Positions 30,802 through 38,788 are shown, numbered from the stretch's first letter. The stretch is DNA of 64,000 nucleotides from Phytobacter diazotrophicus (GCA_004346725.1 SMDE01000001.1:62001-126000), one strand, 5' to 3'. Numbers and translations are program-made. Notes: a model not told the origin generated them from the sequence alone.

Positions 30802-31395
30802 TTATTGGCCCGATCGTATGCGCATTCCGCGAGATAGTGTTGCGATACGCTGCGTGCGACCGTAGAGCACGAATAAAATAAACCCGCGTCCATTAAGCAC
30901 ATAGCGGCAGGCCAGCATGATGAGCAGAGCCACCAGCATGATGACCGCATGATGCGTCTGCCCATCCAGCACGGTAAATACCAGCAGTAGCGCACTCAGC
31001 ACGGTAAGGACGCCATGCACCAGGCCATACCAGGCCAGCCCGGATGTTTTACCGCGTGCGATCATATAGGTGGCGGTCAGGTTGCTGAAAATAAACAGGA
31101 TAGCGGGCAGGAAGAAGGTAAGCGCCCGGACTGGCGGTGTCTGTTTTGGCAGCATCGCCATCAGCGTCAGTAAATTACAGGCGAAGGCTACCAGAAACAA
31201 CAACAGCACAAACGCCAAAGGAAATCCGTTCTGCCGGGGCAGTTCAGATGGCGGTTTATCAAACCAGCGCTCCAGTTCGGGCGTTGAATGTTGCAACAGG
31301 CTATTATCGCCACGGGCAATAACCTGTTCCATCTCCCTTCCATGGGCCAGCAGATCACAAAAAAGCCAACCGGAAATGAGCGTGGCCAGGCGCAT
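30802..31395 (-). CDS. Hypothetical four-helix membrane protein, possible immunity protein
   Basis: A 197-residue protein with four clear membrane segments in its last two thirds (about 59-82, 90-112, 122-142, 148-166). The N-terminus is polar and histidine/glutamate-rich, preceded by a short hydrophobic stretch. I do not recognise the family. Its start codon overlaps the stop of the 320-residue gene upstream by one base (TAATG), so the two are translationally coupled. A membrane partner coupled to a protein with long glycine/alanine hydrophobic stretches is the layout of a pore-forming effector and its inner-membrane immunity protein. This is inference from layout only. Confidence 0.55.
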   Translation of the reverse strand: MRLATLISGWLFCDLLAHGREMEQVIARGDNSLLQHSTPELERWFDKPPSELPRQNGFPLAFVLLLFLVAFACNLLTLMAMLPKQTPPVRALTFFLPAILFIFSNLTATYMIARGKTSGLAWYGLVHGVLTVLSALLLVFTVLDGQTHHAVIMLVALLIMLACRYVLNGRGFILFVLYGRTQRIATLSRGMRIRSGQ

Positions 31396-32357
31396 TACAG
31401 TACCGCCAGTGACTGAATGGTGCCCACAATATAGCGGCCTGTTTTGGGAATATTGCCCGGCGAGGCGACGACACCGCTCACTGCGCTTCCCGCCAGCGCC
31501 GCCGCACTGGTCACCAGGTTACCCAGTTGCCGGGCGAGCTCCACCTGCACCGGCTCGACCGGGAAGCGTTTAGGATAAATGCCTGCGCGGATAAGGGCTT
31601 TGATTTCTTTATTACTGATGCCAGGGTTTTGCAGCTTGATGATGAGTTCCGTCAGGCGTTTGCGATCCTGGCGGGGGTACTCTTTCAGCCACTGAGACGC
31701 TTTTAACGACGAAACGGATTTCATTGCGCGCCACGTCGTGACCACCTCTTTCAGTACGCCGCCTGCGCTTGCCAGCGAGATAAGATCGAGCGCGGTAGAG
31801 GTGGCGTTATACCAGCCTTGCGAATCCAGCCAGGCCACATCTTCGCCGCCATTCTCCACCAGGTCATATAAACGGTAGAGGCCGTTGATGCATTGCAGAC
31901 CCGTGGCAGCGGCGCCGGCATAGCCCAGGGCGACCAGCGCGCCGCTGGCTCCTGCAGTGAGCGGGACGGCGGCGCCCGCGGTGGCCATGACTCCGGCGGT
32001 AATGATCATTGCGCCGCAGGAGAGGACGGTGGAGGCGATTTCCGGACCGAGAGAGGTTGCGGAGACGGCGTCGGTCAACGATTTACCCACCGTGGTTTTT
32101 GATCCTTGTGCGGGAGGCTTTGTCACAACCACATGCGTTACGATGCCGCTTTGTCCATTCGGGTGACGTTTGCTGGGGCGCACCAGGTACCGCTCCGTGC
32201 CATCGGCGTAGATAATTCCAGCCTGCGCAAAATCACGTGTACAGTCCATCGCTGCGCCAAGCGCATCGAAATTGAAATCTGTCGCACCTTTACCGCTAAA
32301 GCGCGCAAAATCATAGCCAGGCATATTTGCTTCGGGGTTGAGTCCGGGCAGCGTCAT
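31395..32357 (-). CDS. Hypothetical protein with hydrophobic segments, possible effector
   Basis: A 320-residue protein with a soluble N-terminus (1-100; MPGYDFARFSGKGATDFNFDALGAAMDC). A long glycine/alanine-rich hydrophobic region (about 105-165) follows, then a charged helical middle (KEYPRQDRKRLTELIIKLQNPGISNKEIKALI). The second hydrophobic stretch is near the end (SAAALAGSAVSGVVASPG). There is no signal peptide. It has a strong AAGGA site before ATG 32357. It is coupled to the membrane protein downstream. It could be a secreted membrane-active toxin, for example a type VI cargo, but no secretion gene is in the window and I do not recognise a toxin domain. Confidence 0.5.
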   Translation of the reverse strand: MTLPGLNPEANMPGYDFARFSGKGATDFNFDALGAAMDCTRDFAQAGIIYADGTERYLVRPSKRHPNGQSGIVTHVVVTKPPAQGSKTTVGKSLTDAVSATSLGPEIASTVLSCGAMIITAGVMATAGAAVPLTAGASGALVALGYAGAAATGLQCINGLYRLYDLVENGGEDVAWLDSQGWYNATSTALDLISLASAGGVLKEVVTTWRAMKSVSSLKASQWLKEYPRQDRKRLTELIIKLQNPGISNKEIKALIRAGIYPKRFPVEPVQVELARQLGNLVTSAAALAGSAVSGVVASPGNIPKTGRYIVGTIQSLAVL

Positions 32358-32961
32358 TTTTCATTCCTTGTAATGATGAGTACAGAAGTATTAATCCAGG
32401 ATTATTCCTGGACTCCCAGGGCTAACAAACAGGTGTTTTTTCCGGTGTACAGGTTTATTTCGCCGCACACTATTCAGGCCAGACGAAGAAAATAGCTAAA
32501 TATCATGTACTGTCTGGCGCAACTGAAAACATGCAGATTTTTCATAACCTTCTGATTTAATTGTTCTCTTTCTGGTTTTTATCTTGCCGTTTTTGCTGGC
32601 GAATGGTAAAGGAAACCTTGAGATTCCTTATTTTAGACAGCGAACAGGCAAAGTTCACCCCGCCAAAAAATGGGCTTTTATCCTTTCAGCGTGATGAGAT
32701 AGGGTATTTTCTATATGAATAATTTCGAGGTGAAATTAAGATGCGGCAATCTATTTAGCAACGGAAAAACACTTTTTTAGCGGCATTAACATCACTGCAA
32801 ATGCAGATGCGCAGTAAGCCTATTCCGGGCGGGATTGGGGGCTAATTCTCAAAATAGACAAAACGCTCACGCCGCCACGTTTTCACCGCTGGCGGCCTGG
32901 TGCATTGTGCATTACCTTAGAGCCGAAAATTATTCTCGCATTTGAAAAGGAGTCAGGTTTG
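32358..32961. other. 604-base region without a clear gene
   Basis: It lies between the divergent genes at 32357 and 32962 and should hold both promoters. I see no convincing open frame and no strong palindrome. Composition is mixed, with AT-rich stretches around 32520-32770. Confidence 0.4.
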
Positions 32962-33438
32962 ATGTCTGATCAACACATAATGAAAGCCATGTTCACGCAG
33001 CAGCGAATTCAGATCATGCATTTGGGTAAGCATCACGAGGAATATACCGACGCGTACATCTTTGCCTGGGAGTCCGGTGTTTATCCGTTTTTGCATGATT
33101 TGGGTGGCGAACATCAGTATCTTCCCCATGAATTATATGGCGACTTTTTTGAGGTCAGCGCACAGAAGGGCGCATCCATTTATGAACGTCTTAACCGGGC
33201 ATGGGCAGATGAAGAGGATAATTTAACGTATAGCAGACTGGAGTCTGACCTGATGGGCATTGGCAGTTCGCGTGAATGGCGTCCCGATGAGGTCATGAAT
33301 GTATGTCGCTATCTTTTCCTGACGGGCTGTTTTGACGAGGTATTCTGGAAGGCGCTGTGTAAGCCAACGGCAGATTCATCATGGGTTGAGTTCGTGCGGG
33401 ACGCGTACAGCCGGGAGCATGATACGGCGTTTATGTGA
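32962..33438 (+). CDS. Hypothetical protein, 158 residues
   Basis: A soluble, acidic protein (FAWESGVYPFLHDLGGEHQYLPHELYGDFFEVSAQKGASIYERLNRAWADEEDNLTYSRLESDLM). It has no membrane segment, no recognised domain and no obvious catalytic motif. ATG 32962 is preceded by AAGGAG, while the in-frame start at 32905 has no such site. Small acidic proteins beside possible toxin genes are sometimes immunity proteins; nothing here proves it. Confidence 0.6.
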   Translation: MSDQHIMKAMFTQQRIQIMHLGKHHEEYTDAYIFAWESGVYPFLHDLGGEHQYLPHELYGDFFEVSAQKGASIYERLNRAWADEEDNLTYSRLESDLMGIGSSREWRPDEVMNVCRYLFLTGCFDEVFWKALCKPTADSSWVEFVRDAYSREHDTAFM

Positions 33439-33595
33439 GCACATAAGAGGCAATGAAGAGCACATTGAATGAAGTGTGGGTTATCACGGAAAGAGGGCTG
33501 TCAGAATATAACCGTGAACCCCCGCACGAGCCATTGAACATCTTATACCAGACGAATATCGACTCAAATCGTGATCGCAACAAGTGTCAGCTACA

Positions 33596-33772
33596 CTAAT
33601 ACCAGCGGTTATACTTGATATAAAAAAATGAGACGATAATAAGCCACAAAAAGGTCAGTATCCCAAAATAATCAGGTATAAATCTCGCGAAGATATATGC
33701 CCCTGCCACAATAAGGGCCAAAGGGATTAAATAGATATATGACTGTAAAAACCATAAAATTGCCTGCTTCAT
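33596..33772 (-). CDS. Small two-segment membrane protein, 58 residues
   Basis: The frame reads MKQAILWFLQSYIYLIPLAL... and ends FFYIKYNRWY, with two hydrophobic segments separated by ARFIPDYFGI. It has its own start at 33772. Just upstream a 12-codon frame (MIGKALYELLKK) with a GAGGG site overlaps this start (ATGA), so translation may be coupled to that leader. No family is recognised. It sits in a 720-base gap otherwise free of genes. Confidence 0.5.
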   Translation of the reverse strand: MKQAILWFLQSYIYLIPLALIVAGAYIFARFIPDYFGILTFLWLIIVSFFYIKYNRWY

Positions 33773-34160
33773 TTTTTTAATAACTCATATAAAGCTTTAC
33801 CGATCATGATAGTCCCTCTACTTCATACCCGCCTGGCGATAGTCAGGTGGAGGACTAACTTACCTGATATTTCAGCATACTTGTAAGCCTTATAAGAGCA
33901 TTGTGTTGTATGTACCCTTCCTGAGGACTGTACTGGCCGTTACCACAATGACTGGCGTGGGCTAACGCGCTAAAGTCCCGGCCCCTGGTCAATGAGGAAA
34001 AGCCTTTGCGCTTGTGTGGGGCGTCATCGCGCAGAAAAACGTCACATGTGAAGCTGATTTTGGGGCCAGGTAACAGATTTGACCATCAATTGCAGACTCT
34101 TCGCCATTTCAGGTCATAGTGAAGAGGTGATTATTAGATGGTTAATTTAAGGATACGAAT

Positions 34161-34484
34161 ATGCCAACAGTAATTGAGAAAGCATTGGACTTTATTGGCG
34201 GTATGAACACATCAGCCTCAACACCACATTCCATGGATGAGAGTACAGTGAAGGGGATGTTTAAGTATCTGAAAGAGCTTGGTGTTCCAGCTCACGCCGA
34301 GGAGATTATCGCGCGAGGGGAGCGGGAAGGGTGGCACCCGGAGTTCACAAAAAAAGTGGCGGGATGGGCGGATAAAATCGAGTCCGCTGACCGCGTGGTG
34401 ATTAAAAACCCTGAATACTTTACTTCGTATATGAAGGAAGAGCTGCGCGCGCGGGTGAACGTCGAGTTTGACCCGGCAAGTTAA
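34161..34484 (+). CDS. DUF1889-like small protein
   Basis: A 107-residue helical, soluble protein (MPTVIEKALDFIGGMNTSASTPHSMDESTVKGMFKYLKELGVPAHAEEIIARGEREGWHPEFTKKVAGWADKI). It resembles the DUF1889 family of small enterobacterial proteins of unknown function. It has AAGGA a few bases before ATG 34161. It is the last host gene before the prophage attachment site. Confidence 0.6.
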   Translation: MPTVIEKALDFIGGMNTSASTPHSMDESTVKGMFKYLKELGVPAHAEEIIARGEREGWHPEFTKKVAGWADKIESADRVVIKNPEYFTSYMKEELRARVNVEFDPAS

Positions 34485-34525
34485 GCGCATTTCAGTTCGC
34501 TTCTCACATGGATTTTAATACGACA

Positions 34526-34553
34526 AAGGGCCTCTGTTTTCACTTAGGCCCTT
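34526..34553. terminator. Hairpin at the 3' end of the tRNA-Ile2 locus
   Basis: AAGGGCCT and AGGCCCTT form a perfect 8-bp stem with a 12-base loop just beyond the tRNA 3' end. On the minus strand it would end the ileX transcript (TTTGTCG follows). On the plus strand it follows the DUF1889-like gene. Confidence 0.6.
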
Positions 34554-34558
34554 GAATT

Positions 34559-34604
34559 TGGTGGCCCCTGCTGGGTTTGAACCAGCGACCAAGCGATTAT
34601 GAGT
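34559..34604 (-). other. Prophage attachment site attL: 3' fragment of tRNA-Ile2 (ileX)
   Basis: On the minus strand the last 46 bases of a tRNA are present: anticodon loop CTCATAA (anticodon CAU, read after lysidine modification as Ile-AUA), variable and T arms, acceptor end GGGGCCA and an encoded CCA. The 5' half is absent; beyond 34604 the sequence no longer matches. In E. coli ileX lies next to yqjH, in the matching orientation. A P2-type integrase is next door, so this is the host-phage junction. The functional tRNA should be rebuilt at the right junction, outside the window. Confidence 0.9.
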
Positions 34605-34739
34605 TCCTACCGGAACAACCGAAAATCAATTGTTTGCTTTATTTATCATTGACATAGATTGCCATTGTTTGCCAATGATTACCCGTTATCCGCCATTTCT
34701 ACCGCCACTTTATCGCCATTATGCGATAGTTGCATATCC
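34605..34739. other. Phage DNA between attL and the TIR gene
   Basis: 135 bases without a gene. Repeated short words (TTGCCATTGTTTGCCAATG near 34660) could be arm-type integrase sites, as expected beside a tyrosine-recombinase attachment core, but I cannot define them. Confidence 0.35.
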
Positions 34740-35699
34740 CTATTGGACATCAATGAGTCTTTGCCATGCTTTCGGGGTTTCTTCCATCAAATCAATATTA
34801 GGGTGTTTTACTCTAATATTTTTCAATAAAGAATCAAGAGCAGAGTTCATATTGTTTCTCGCCTCAGTGACTTCATCTACATAAGTTTCAAGTTCGCCGC
34901 TTTGATTACATAAAACATATCGCTTATGAGCGTGGTCTTCACGAAAAATACCAACGGGGCCAAGCGCACGGGACCAAGCGTCAATTAATTTTTTGATATC
35001 ATTATCAATATCTTCATCATAAATATAGAATAATTTGTTATTAACTTTATAAAAGAGTTCATCATATGCATCTAATGCTAAGTAAGAAAACTCACTAGGC
35101 ATCCTGGTTATAAACTCTTGGACTGTTGGAATGTGAAGGGAGAGTAATAGCCACCTCAGCATGTTCTCGTCTTTCTGAGTGTTTGGACAATTTTTTAGCG
35201 ATGTCTGTGGTGCAGCCTCAATATGTTTTATTATATCTTCAAATGCTAATGTAACTGTTTGATTTAAACTGTTTTTATTATTTATGGTGAACGGCGTTAT
35301 TCTATTGCCAGAAAAATCAAAAGGAACGTCTTTTGGTATATCTCCATGTTCTGTGTTGTATAACAATATTATTCTTTCCCATCCAAGGTTCGCTATTGCA
35401 TACCCTAACTCAAAACATACATTAGGATTGGAAATTCCAGGTGTTAGTGATTTGGATATCGGTGTGATATCCGCTACAAAAACATCACAATCTAATATTT
35501 TATTTAAAATTGCTGAGATAATGTGCGGGCTTCCAGGTTCACCTCGAGTTGCGTCAGTAATTATGATATTGCCTGTTGTCTCTTTTTTTAAAATGTTGGC
35601 TCTTGCTTTACCCAAAGATTCCATAATGAAATTTTTGTTTTCGGTAACCTGGCTTTGCCAAGAAAAGAAAATATTTAAGGTTTTGTCTTTGTTATTCAT
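34740..35699 (-). CDS. TIR-domain protein, probable anti-phage defence
   Basis: A 319-residue protein. The N-terminal 150 residues are TIR-like: strand LNIFFSWQSQ (8-17), CDVFVADITPIS (71-82), and NPNVCFELGYAIANLGWERIILLYN (91-115), in which Glu97 matches the catalytic glutamate of NAD-cleaving TIR enzymes. The C-terminal half (about 170-319) is helical with no recognised motif and may sense infection. It overlaps int by 8 bases on the same strand and lies between int and attL. The cargo is AT-rich compared with the phage genes. NAD depletion on infection is inferred from the family. Confidence 0.7.
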   Translation of the reverse strand: MNNKDKTLNIFFSWQSQVTENKNFIMESLGKARANILKKETTGNIIITDATRGEPGSPHIISAILNKILDCDVFVADITPISKSLTPGISNPNVCFELGYAIANLGWERIILLYNTEHGDIPKDVPFDFSGNRITPFTINNKNSLNQTVTLAFEDIIKHIEAAPQTSLKNCPNTQKDENMLRWLLLSLHIPTVQEFITRMPSEFSYLALDAYDELFYKVNNKLFYIYDEDIDNDIKKLIDAWSRALGPVGIFREDHAHKRYVLCNQSGELETYVDEVTEARNNMNSALDSLLKNIRVKHPNIDLMEETPKAWQRLIDVQ

Positions 35700-36702
35700 G
35701 ATGTTTTCTCATGTTTAAAGGATTAAGTTTTACTGCATCTTCTAAATGATCTGGTGCAAAGTGTGCGTAACGCATCGTCATTTTTATATCAGTGTGACCT
35801 AGCACTCGCTGCAAAACCAGAATATTGCCACCATTCATCATAAAGTGGCTTGCAAACGTATGGCGCAAAACGTGGGTAAGTTGCCCTGCCGGTAATTCGA
35901 TGCCTGTTCTTTCCAGCGCAGACCGGAACGCGCCATAACAATCACTAAACAACCTGCCTTTTTTATCATCAGGCAGAGACTCATAGAGCTCTTTGCTAAT
36001 TGGAACGGTGCGGTTTTTTCTGCCTTTCGTGTTGGTGTATGTGATTTTGTATTTCGCAAGCTGGCTGTTCCTCAGGCTCTCGGCCTCAGACCACCGTGCG
36101 CCAGTGGCGAGACAAATTTTTACCACGGTTTCTAAATCAGGGTGGTCATGCCGAATACACTCTCCGAGCAGTTGCGAAATTTGGTCGTGAGTTAGCCAGG
36201 CCATTTCCATTTCTTCTGTGCGGAATGGGCGCATATTTTTCAGTGGGTTTTCACCCTTCCATTCTCCGAGGCGGTTTAGCTCATTGAACACTGCCCGGAA
36301 GTAGGCCAGCTCAAGATTAAGCGTGCGAGGTGATACCTCTTTCACTCTGTTTGAACGGGCATACTCACCTTTTAACCGTTTTTCTCGGTAGCGGGAAAAC
36401 ATCTGCGCATCAAAATCGCGTGCGAGTGGTTCGCCCATACACTCAAAAGCATGGTGCATGGCTAACTGGCGTTTCAAGCCGTCTTTCAGTGTAATGCCAT
36501 GAGCGCTATACCATGAATCAACCAGCTCTTTTAACGTGCGCCTGTCTTCCTTTTCTTCCTGCCACGCGTTTTGAACGGTGTACTGTTCAAACGCCAGCGC
36601 CTCGCCCTTAGTAGCGAATTTCTTTCTGATACGTTTGCCTTTTGCACCGTTTGGGTAGAGCTCACAAATCCAACCGCCAGCCGGATTTTTACGGACAGTC
36701 AT
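35692..36702 (-). CDS. int: P2-type integrase (tyrosine recombinase)
   Basis: Int integrates and excises the prophage at the ileX tRNA. The 336-residue protein has an arm-binding N-terminus (VRKNPAGGWICELYPNGAKGKRIRKKFATKGEA), a SAM-like core domain and a C-terminal catalytic domain. Catalytic residues are the Arg in ATGARWSEAESL, LRHTFASHF (H-x-x-x-x-x-H region), LGHTDI and the nucleophile in MRYAHF. ATG 36702 overlaps the cI stop (TGATG) and has a GAGG site; the codon at 36705 is TTG. It lies directly downstream of cI, as in phage 186. Confidence 0.93.
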   Translation of the reverse strand: MTVRKNPAGGWICELYPNGAKGKRIRKKFATKGEALAFEQYTVQNAWQEEKEDRRTLKELVDSWYSAHGITLKDGLKRQLAMHHAFECMGEPLARDFDAQMFSRYREKRLKGEYARSNRVKEVSPRTLNLELAYFRAVFNELNRLGEWKGENPLKNMRPFRTEEMEMAWLTHDQISQLLGECIRHDHPDLETVVKICLATGARWSEAESLRNSQLAKYKITYTNTKGRKNRTVPISKELYESLPDDKKGRLFSDCYGAFRSALERTGIELPAGQLTHVLRHTFASHFMMNGGNILVLQRVLGHTDIKMTMRYAHFAPDHLEDAVKLNPLNMRKHHE

Positions 36703-37274
36703 CAATTAACCTCGCTGTATACACCCACTACACGGCCAATCGTTTTTATCTCATCAATCCCGCACTCAAACGGTACTTTTCCACCTGCCACATGCAACCT
36801 TTTACCGGGTAGAACCGTCAACTCACGGAGGCTGATTGCGCCCTCAACATCAACAATCCAGAGGCCGTCAGCTAAAGGCGCATCTTTCTCAGCTATGTAG
36901 CTTTTGCTCTCGCTTCTAACACAGATGGCACTTTTCAAAGGCTTTTCGAAAAACTCGGGATCTATATTCAAAATCCCAGTTTTAGTGAGTCTACCTTCAC
37001 TTAATGTGAATAACTGGAGCTCGTAAGACGATTTTGAGTTTTCATCTGATTTTTGTGGCCCTTTCCCAGTCAGGATCCATTGGATATTGACGCCAGTCTC
37101 AAGGGCGCAGAATGCAGCGAAATCATAGGAGACGTTACCTCGCGTATAGCGGTTTTGCAGCGTGCTGGCTGCGATATTGAAATGATTAGCGAGCTGGATT
37201 TTCTGCGTGAATCCGTAGACCTGACAGATTCTATCTAAAACTTCTTCGTTTGATATTTGGCTTTCAAAGTCCAT
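36702..37274 (-). CDS. cI: 186-type CI repressor
   Basis: It maintains lysogeny by repressing the early lytic promoter. The 191-residue protein has an N-terminal helix-turn-helix domain (VLDRICQVYGFTQKIQLANHFNIAASTLQNRYTRGNVSYDFAAFCALETGVNIQWILTGKG). The C-terminal oligomerisation domain has DGLWIVDVEGAISLRELTVLPGKRLHVAGGKVPFECGIDEIKTIGRVVGVYSEVN. Both match phage 186 CI, not the short P2 C. The start is uncertain among ATG 37274, 37283 and 37289; 37274 gives a length matching 186 CI. Confidence 0.9.
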   Translation of the reverse strand: MDFESQISNEEVLDRICQVYGFTQKIQLANHFNIAASTLQNRYTRGNVSYDFAAFCALETGVNIQWILTGKGPQKSDENSKSSYELQLFTLSEGRLTKTGILNIDPEFFEKPLKSAICVRSESKSYIAEKDAPLADGLWIVDVEGAISLRELTVLPGKRLHVAGGKVPFECGIDEIKTIGRVVGVYSEVN

Positions 37275-37296
37275 AAATCGCATTCTCATGTTGACC

Positions 37297-37314
37297 AATG
37301 CGAATAATCGCATT
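37297..37314. promoter_or_regulatory. Putative CI operator
   Basis: AATGCGA-ATAA-TCGCATT is a perfect 7-bp inverted repeat between the divergent cI and apl-like genes. A third copy of the half-site (TCGCATT at 37278-37284, with AATGCGA on the other strand) lies next to the cI start, suggesting a second, adjacent site. Confidence 0.6.
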
Positions 37315-37404
37315 AGGATTCGATTGTTGGTGGCAGTTGATGGCAAGCGTCGGCAAAACTTTGGCAATCACTGTCAGAAATTTTCAAATAAGGAATCATG
37401 CAAT

Positions 37405-37668
37405 ATGGCTTCTGAAATCGCAATCATCAAAGTGCCTGCACCTATCGTCACTCTGCAACAATTCGCAGAGCTTGAAGGTGTTTCTGAACGTACCGCTTAC
37501 CGTTGGACGACCGGCGACAATCCTTGCGTACCAATCGAACCTCGTACTATCCGTAAAGGCTGCAAGAAAGCAGGTGGCCCGATTCGTATTTATTACGCAC
37601 GTTGGAAAGAAGAGCAGTTGCGTAAGGCGTTGGGCCATTCCCGTTTTCAACTCGTCATCGGCGCTTAA
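37405..37668 (+). CDS. Apl/Cox-like excisionase and lytic switch protein
   Basis: An 87-residue DNA-binding protein (MASEIAIIKVPAPIVTLQQFAELEGVSERTAYRWTTGDNPCVPIEPRTIRKGCKKAGGPIRIYYARW). It has a MerR/excisionase-like helix-turn-helix at 16-35. Its place right after the cI operator matches 186 Apl and P2 Cox. These proteins repress cI transcription and direct excision. ATG 37405 is used; the longer frame from 37288 would run through the operator. Confidence 0.8.
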   Translation: MASEIAIIKVPAPIVTLQQFAELEGVSERTAYRWTTGDNPCVPIEPRTIRKGCKKAGGPIRIYYARWKEEQLRKALGHSRFQLVIGA

Positions 37669-37698
37669 TTCACTTTATGTGAATTGTAAGGGTTCAAC

Positions 37699-38208
37699 AT
37701 GTTTGATTTTCAGGTTTCCAAACATCCCCACTATGACGAAGCATGCCGGGCTTTTGCGCAGCGTCACAACATGGCGAAGCTGGCAGAGCGTGCGGGTATG
37801 AATGTTCAGACGTTACGTAACAAGCTCAACCCGGAACAGCCTCACCAGTTTACGCCGCCTGAATTGTGGCTACTGACTGACCTGACCGAAGACTCAACCC
37901 TTATTGATGGTTTTTTGGCCCAGATTCATTGCCTACCATGCGTGCCGGTTAATGAGCTGGCTAAAGATAAATTGCAGTCTTATGTCATGCGAGCAATGCG
38001 TGAACTCGGCGAACTGGCGAGCGGTGCGGTATCTGATGAACGTCTGACCTCTGCTCGTAAGCACAACATGATTGAAAGCGTTAATGCTGGCATTCGCATG
38101 TTGTCATTGTCTGCACTGGCGCTGCATGCACGTCTGCAGACTAATCCCGCTATGTCGAGCGTGGTCGATACCATGAGCGGTATTGGCGCATCCTTCGGGC
38201 TGATTTGA
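37699..38208 (+). CDS. cII: 186-type CII transcriptional activator
   Basis: A 169-residue protein of the phage CP76/186 CII family. It has an N-terminal helix-turn-helix-like part (FAQRHNMAKLAERAGMNVQTLRNKLNPEQPHQFTPPELWLLTDLTEDSTLIDGFL). Its C-terminus is helical. In phage 186, CII activates the promoter that establishes cI expression after infection. Position second in the early operon agrees. Confidence 0.88.
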   Translation: MFDFQVSKHPHYDEACRAFAQRHNMAKLAERAGMNVQTLRNKLNPEQPHQFTPPELWLLTDLTEDSTLIDGFLAQIHCLPCVPVNELAKDKLQSYVMRAMRELGELASGAVSDERLTSARKHNMIESVNAGIRMLSLSALALHARLQTNPAMSSVVDTMSGIGASFGLI

Positions 38209-38215
38209 GGTGCGT

Positions 38216-38419
38216 ATGCTGAAAAGTGAACCGTCATTCGCGTCTCTGCTCGTTAAGCAAAGCCCCGGCATGCACTACGGCCACGGCTGGATCGCAGCAG
38301 GTCAGGACGGCAAGCGTTGGCACCCGAGCCGCTCACAGGCTGATTTACTGGCTGGCCTCTCTACTCAAAAGCAGGGGGAATCATGGCTATCGAAGCTGTT
38401 TCCGCGACTGTTCCGCTAA
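38216..38419 (+). CDS. fil: Fil-like phage filamentation protein
   Basis: A 67-residue protein (MLKSEPSFASLLVKQSPGMHYGHGWIAAGQDGKRWHPSRSQADLLAGLSTQKQGESWLSKLFPRLFR) of the phage filamentation protein Fil family (DUF2724), named from 186. There, expression blocks host cell division. ATG 38216 has GAGG 6 bases upstream. Its end overlaps the next gene by 37 bases in another frame. Confidence 0.75.
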   Translation: MLKSEPSFASLLVKQSPGMHYGHGWIAAGQDGKRWHPSRSQADLLAGLSTQKQGESWLSKLFPRLFR

Positions 38420-38721
38420 AAGCGGGTGAACGTCTGGCCGGTCTCAATCATGTGGCTGAATTGCGCGCGAGATATTGGGGCGAGAGCTGGAAAGAGGTTG
38501 AACGTTTTGTCGATGATATGCGCGATAAACGTGACCCACAATTTGAAGAAAATAATCGGGCGCTGGCCGCTATTTTCTTTCTGGCAAAAATACCGGCGGC
38601 TCGTCATGAACTCGAATTAAGTGAGCTGACTACTGACGAGAAAAAGGCGCTTATTACAGCGATGAATCATTTTCGTGCAGTGGTGAGCTTATTTCCAAAA
38701 CGGCTAACCATGCCGAATTAA
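38383..38721 (+). CDS. DUF5347-like phage protein
   Basis: A 112-residue soluble helical protein (LNHVAELRARYWGESWKEVERFVDDMRDKRDPQFEENNRALAAIFFLAKI). It resembles a family of unknown function (DUF5347) found in the early region of P2/186-type phages. It starts inside fil, with AGGGGGAATC upstream of its ATG. A terminator follows at 38746. Confidence 0.65.
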   Translation: MAIEAVSATVPLKAGERLAGLNHVAELRARYWGESWKEVERFVDDMRDKRDPQFEENNRALAAIFFLAKIPAARHELELSELTTDEKKALITAMNHFRAVVSLFPKRLTMPN

Positions 38722-38745
38722 CCCAAACAGAAAATTAATGGCGTA

Positions 38746-38766
38746 AACCCGCCGGGTTTTTTATTG
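38746..38766 (+). terminator. Small intrinsic terminator in the early operon
   Basis: AAACCC-GCC-GGGTTT followed by TTTATT, after the DUF5347-like gene. It is short and probably only partly effective, which would lower expression of the downstream replication genes. Confidence 0.6.
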
Positions 38767-38788
38767 CCCGAAATCAGGAGAGTTAATT

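Noticed and set aside
34559-34635. A complete tRNA gene on the minus strand
   Set aside because: Only the 3' 46 bases match; upstream of the anticodon stem the sequence diverges and cannot form the D arm or the acceptor stem.
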